A DNA stretch of 64,000 bases, from positions 62,001 through 126,000 of the forward strand of contig NZ_PABT01000049.1 of NCBI RefSeq assembly GCF_002699205.1, written 5' to 3'. Of this stretch, positions 63,609-64,000 are shown piece by piece (position 1 is the stretch's first letter; every line of letters starts with the position of its first letter). The DNA is from Allomuricauda sp. GTDB taxonomy: Bacteria; Bacteroidota; Bacteroidia; Flavobacteriales; Flavobacteriaceae. A program made the translations under genes and the position numbers. The notes beneath the pieces were generated by a model. The model made no database searches. It was not told the DNA's origin and worked only from the letters and a program-made list of their open reading frames with translations.

Positions 63609-64000
63609 TTAATGTTTAAAATGCCTAGTGCCAGTCATCACCATGGCCAATCCATTTTCATTGCAATAATCAATGCTCAATTGGTCTTTTATGGATCCAC
63701 CCGGTTGTATCACACTTTTTATACCAGCTTTGTCGGCAATCTCCACACAATCAGGGAACGGGAAAAAAGCATCGCTGGCCATAACGGCACCGTCCAAATC
63801 AAAGTTAAAAGACTTTGCTTTGTGTATGGCCTGGTTCAAAGCATCTACTCGTGATGTTTGTCCTGTCCCGCTAGCGCAAAGTTGTTTGTTCTTCGCCAAA
63901 ACGATGGTGTTGCTTTTGGTGTGCTTGCACAATTTGGAGGCGAAAATCAAATCTTCAATCTCTTCCGGGGTTGGTTTTTTATCTGTTACAGGATTGAGGT
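63609..64000 (-). CDS. purH: AICAR formyltransferase/IMP cyclohydrolase (3' part)
   Basis: About 130 C-terminal codons are in the window; the frame is open to the right edge, so the start lies outside. The segment [23 protein letters not shown] and [15 protein letters not shown] are characteristic of the AICAR transformylase domain, and the C-terminus [14 protein letters not shown] is the usual PurH ending. The enzyme carries out the last two steps of IMP synthesis. Its position before mreB is common in flavobacteria. Confidence 0.95.
   Translation of the reverse strand, partial: LNPVTDKKPTPEEIEDLIFASKLCKHTKSNTIVLAKNKQLCASGTGQTSRVDALNQAIHKAKSFNFDLDGAVMASDAFFPFPDCVEIADKAGIKSVIQPGGSIKDQLSIDYCNENGLAMVMTGTRHFKH

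Overview
The window looks like chromosomal DNA of a marine Flavobacteriaceae member (Bacteroidota), in the neighbourhood of Muricauda/Allomuricauda-type genomes; the genus is an impression, not a demonstration. The grounds are the SusC/SusD pair, LptC, the GYDIA-type GHMP kinase beside a degradative-type HMG-CoA reductase, an arginine pathway built on the Bacteroidota carbamoyltransferase ArgF', few Shine-Dalgarno sequences, and promoter-like TAnnTTTG elements. No phage, insertion sequence, CRISPR array or defence island was seen. Most genes are housekeeping, so the interesting material is regulatory or biochemical detail rather than an obvious new island.

Layout. 1-176 (minus): 5' end of an Hsp20 gene. 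406-9597 (minus): an arginine operon, GNAT-argG-argC-proC-argD-argF'-argB-argE-argH, preceded by a 28-codon leader ORF ending in four consecutive Arg codons. 9646-16237 (minus): an FAD oxidoreductase, a membrane polyferredoxin and three glycosyltransferases, divergent from a GH113-like lipoprotein (16366-17379) and a LysM protein (17479-18411). 18426-20814 (minus): an arsenosugar-type operon (TIGR04282-like glycosyltransferase, purine nucleoside phosphorylase, ArsM). 20815-22851: a gene-poor stretch holding several very small ORFs. 22876-26008 (plus): Xaa-Pro aminopeptidase and an M1 aminopeptidase. 26198-26605 (minus): an acidic lipoprotein and a DUF1328 protein. 26606-27432: no gene, but structured elements. 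27433-28479: AraC regulator; 28519-28594: tRNA-Phe.

28697-36466 (plus): an envelope operon, coaX, outer-membrane protein, TPR protein, lptC, small membrane protein, CNNM/CBS transporter and PpiD-like foldase, closed by a strong terminator. 36535-37116: an unknown secreted protein. 37370-42859 (minus): a SusC/SusD/lipoprotein uptake locus, with an N-terminally truncated AraC remnant upstream of it. 43753-45977 (minus): mevalonate pathway pair. 46154-49890 (plus): DPP-IV-like peptidase and POT peptide transporter. 49887-54676 (minus): surE, a small membrane protein, lpxB, NlpC/P60 hydrolase and comEC. 54879-57949 (plus): Prc protease and a secreted nuclease. 57946-64000 (minus): the cell-elongation operon mreB-mreC-mreD-mrdA-rodA, preceded by the 3' part of purH.

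How it fits together. The arginine operon covers the steps from glutamate to arginine, with carbamoylation of an acylated ornithine. Ser90 of the carbamoyltransferase suggests succinylated rather than acetylated intermediates, and the leading GNAT is the natural candidate for the missing acylglutamate synthase. The Arg-rich leader suggests attenuation by arginine supply. The two peptidase groups and the peptide transporter point to protein- and peptide-based nutrition, and the envelope operons serve outer-membrane assembly and rod shape.
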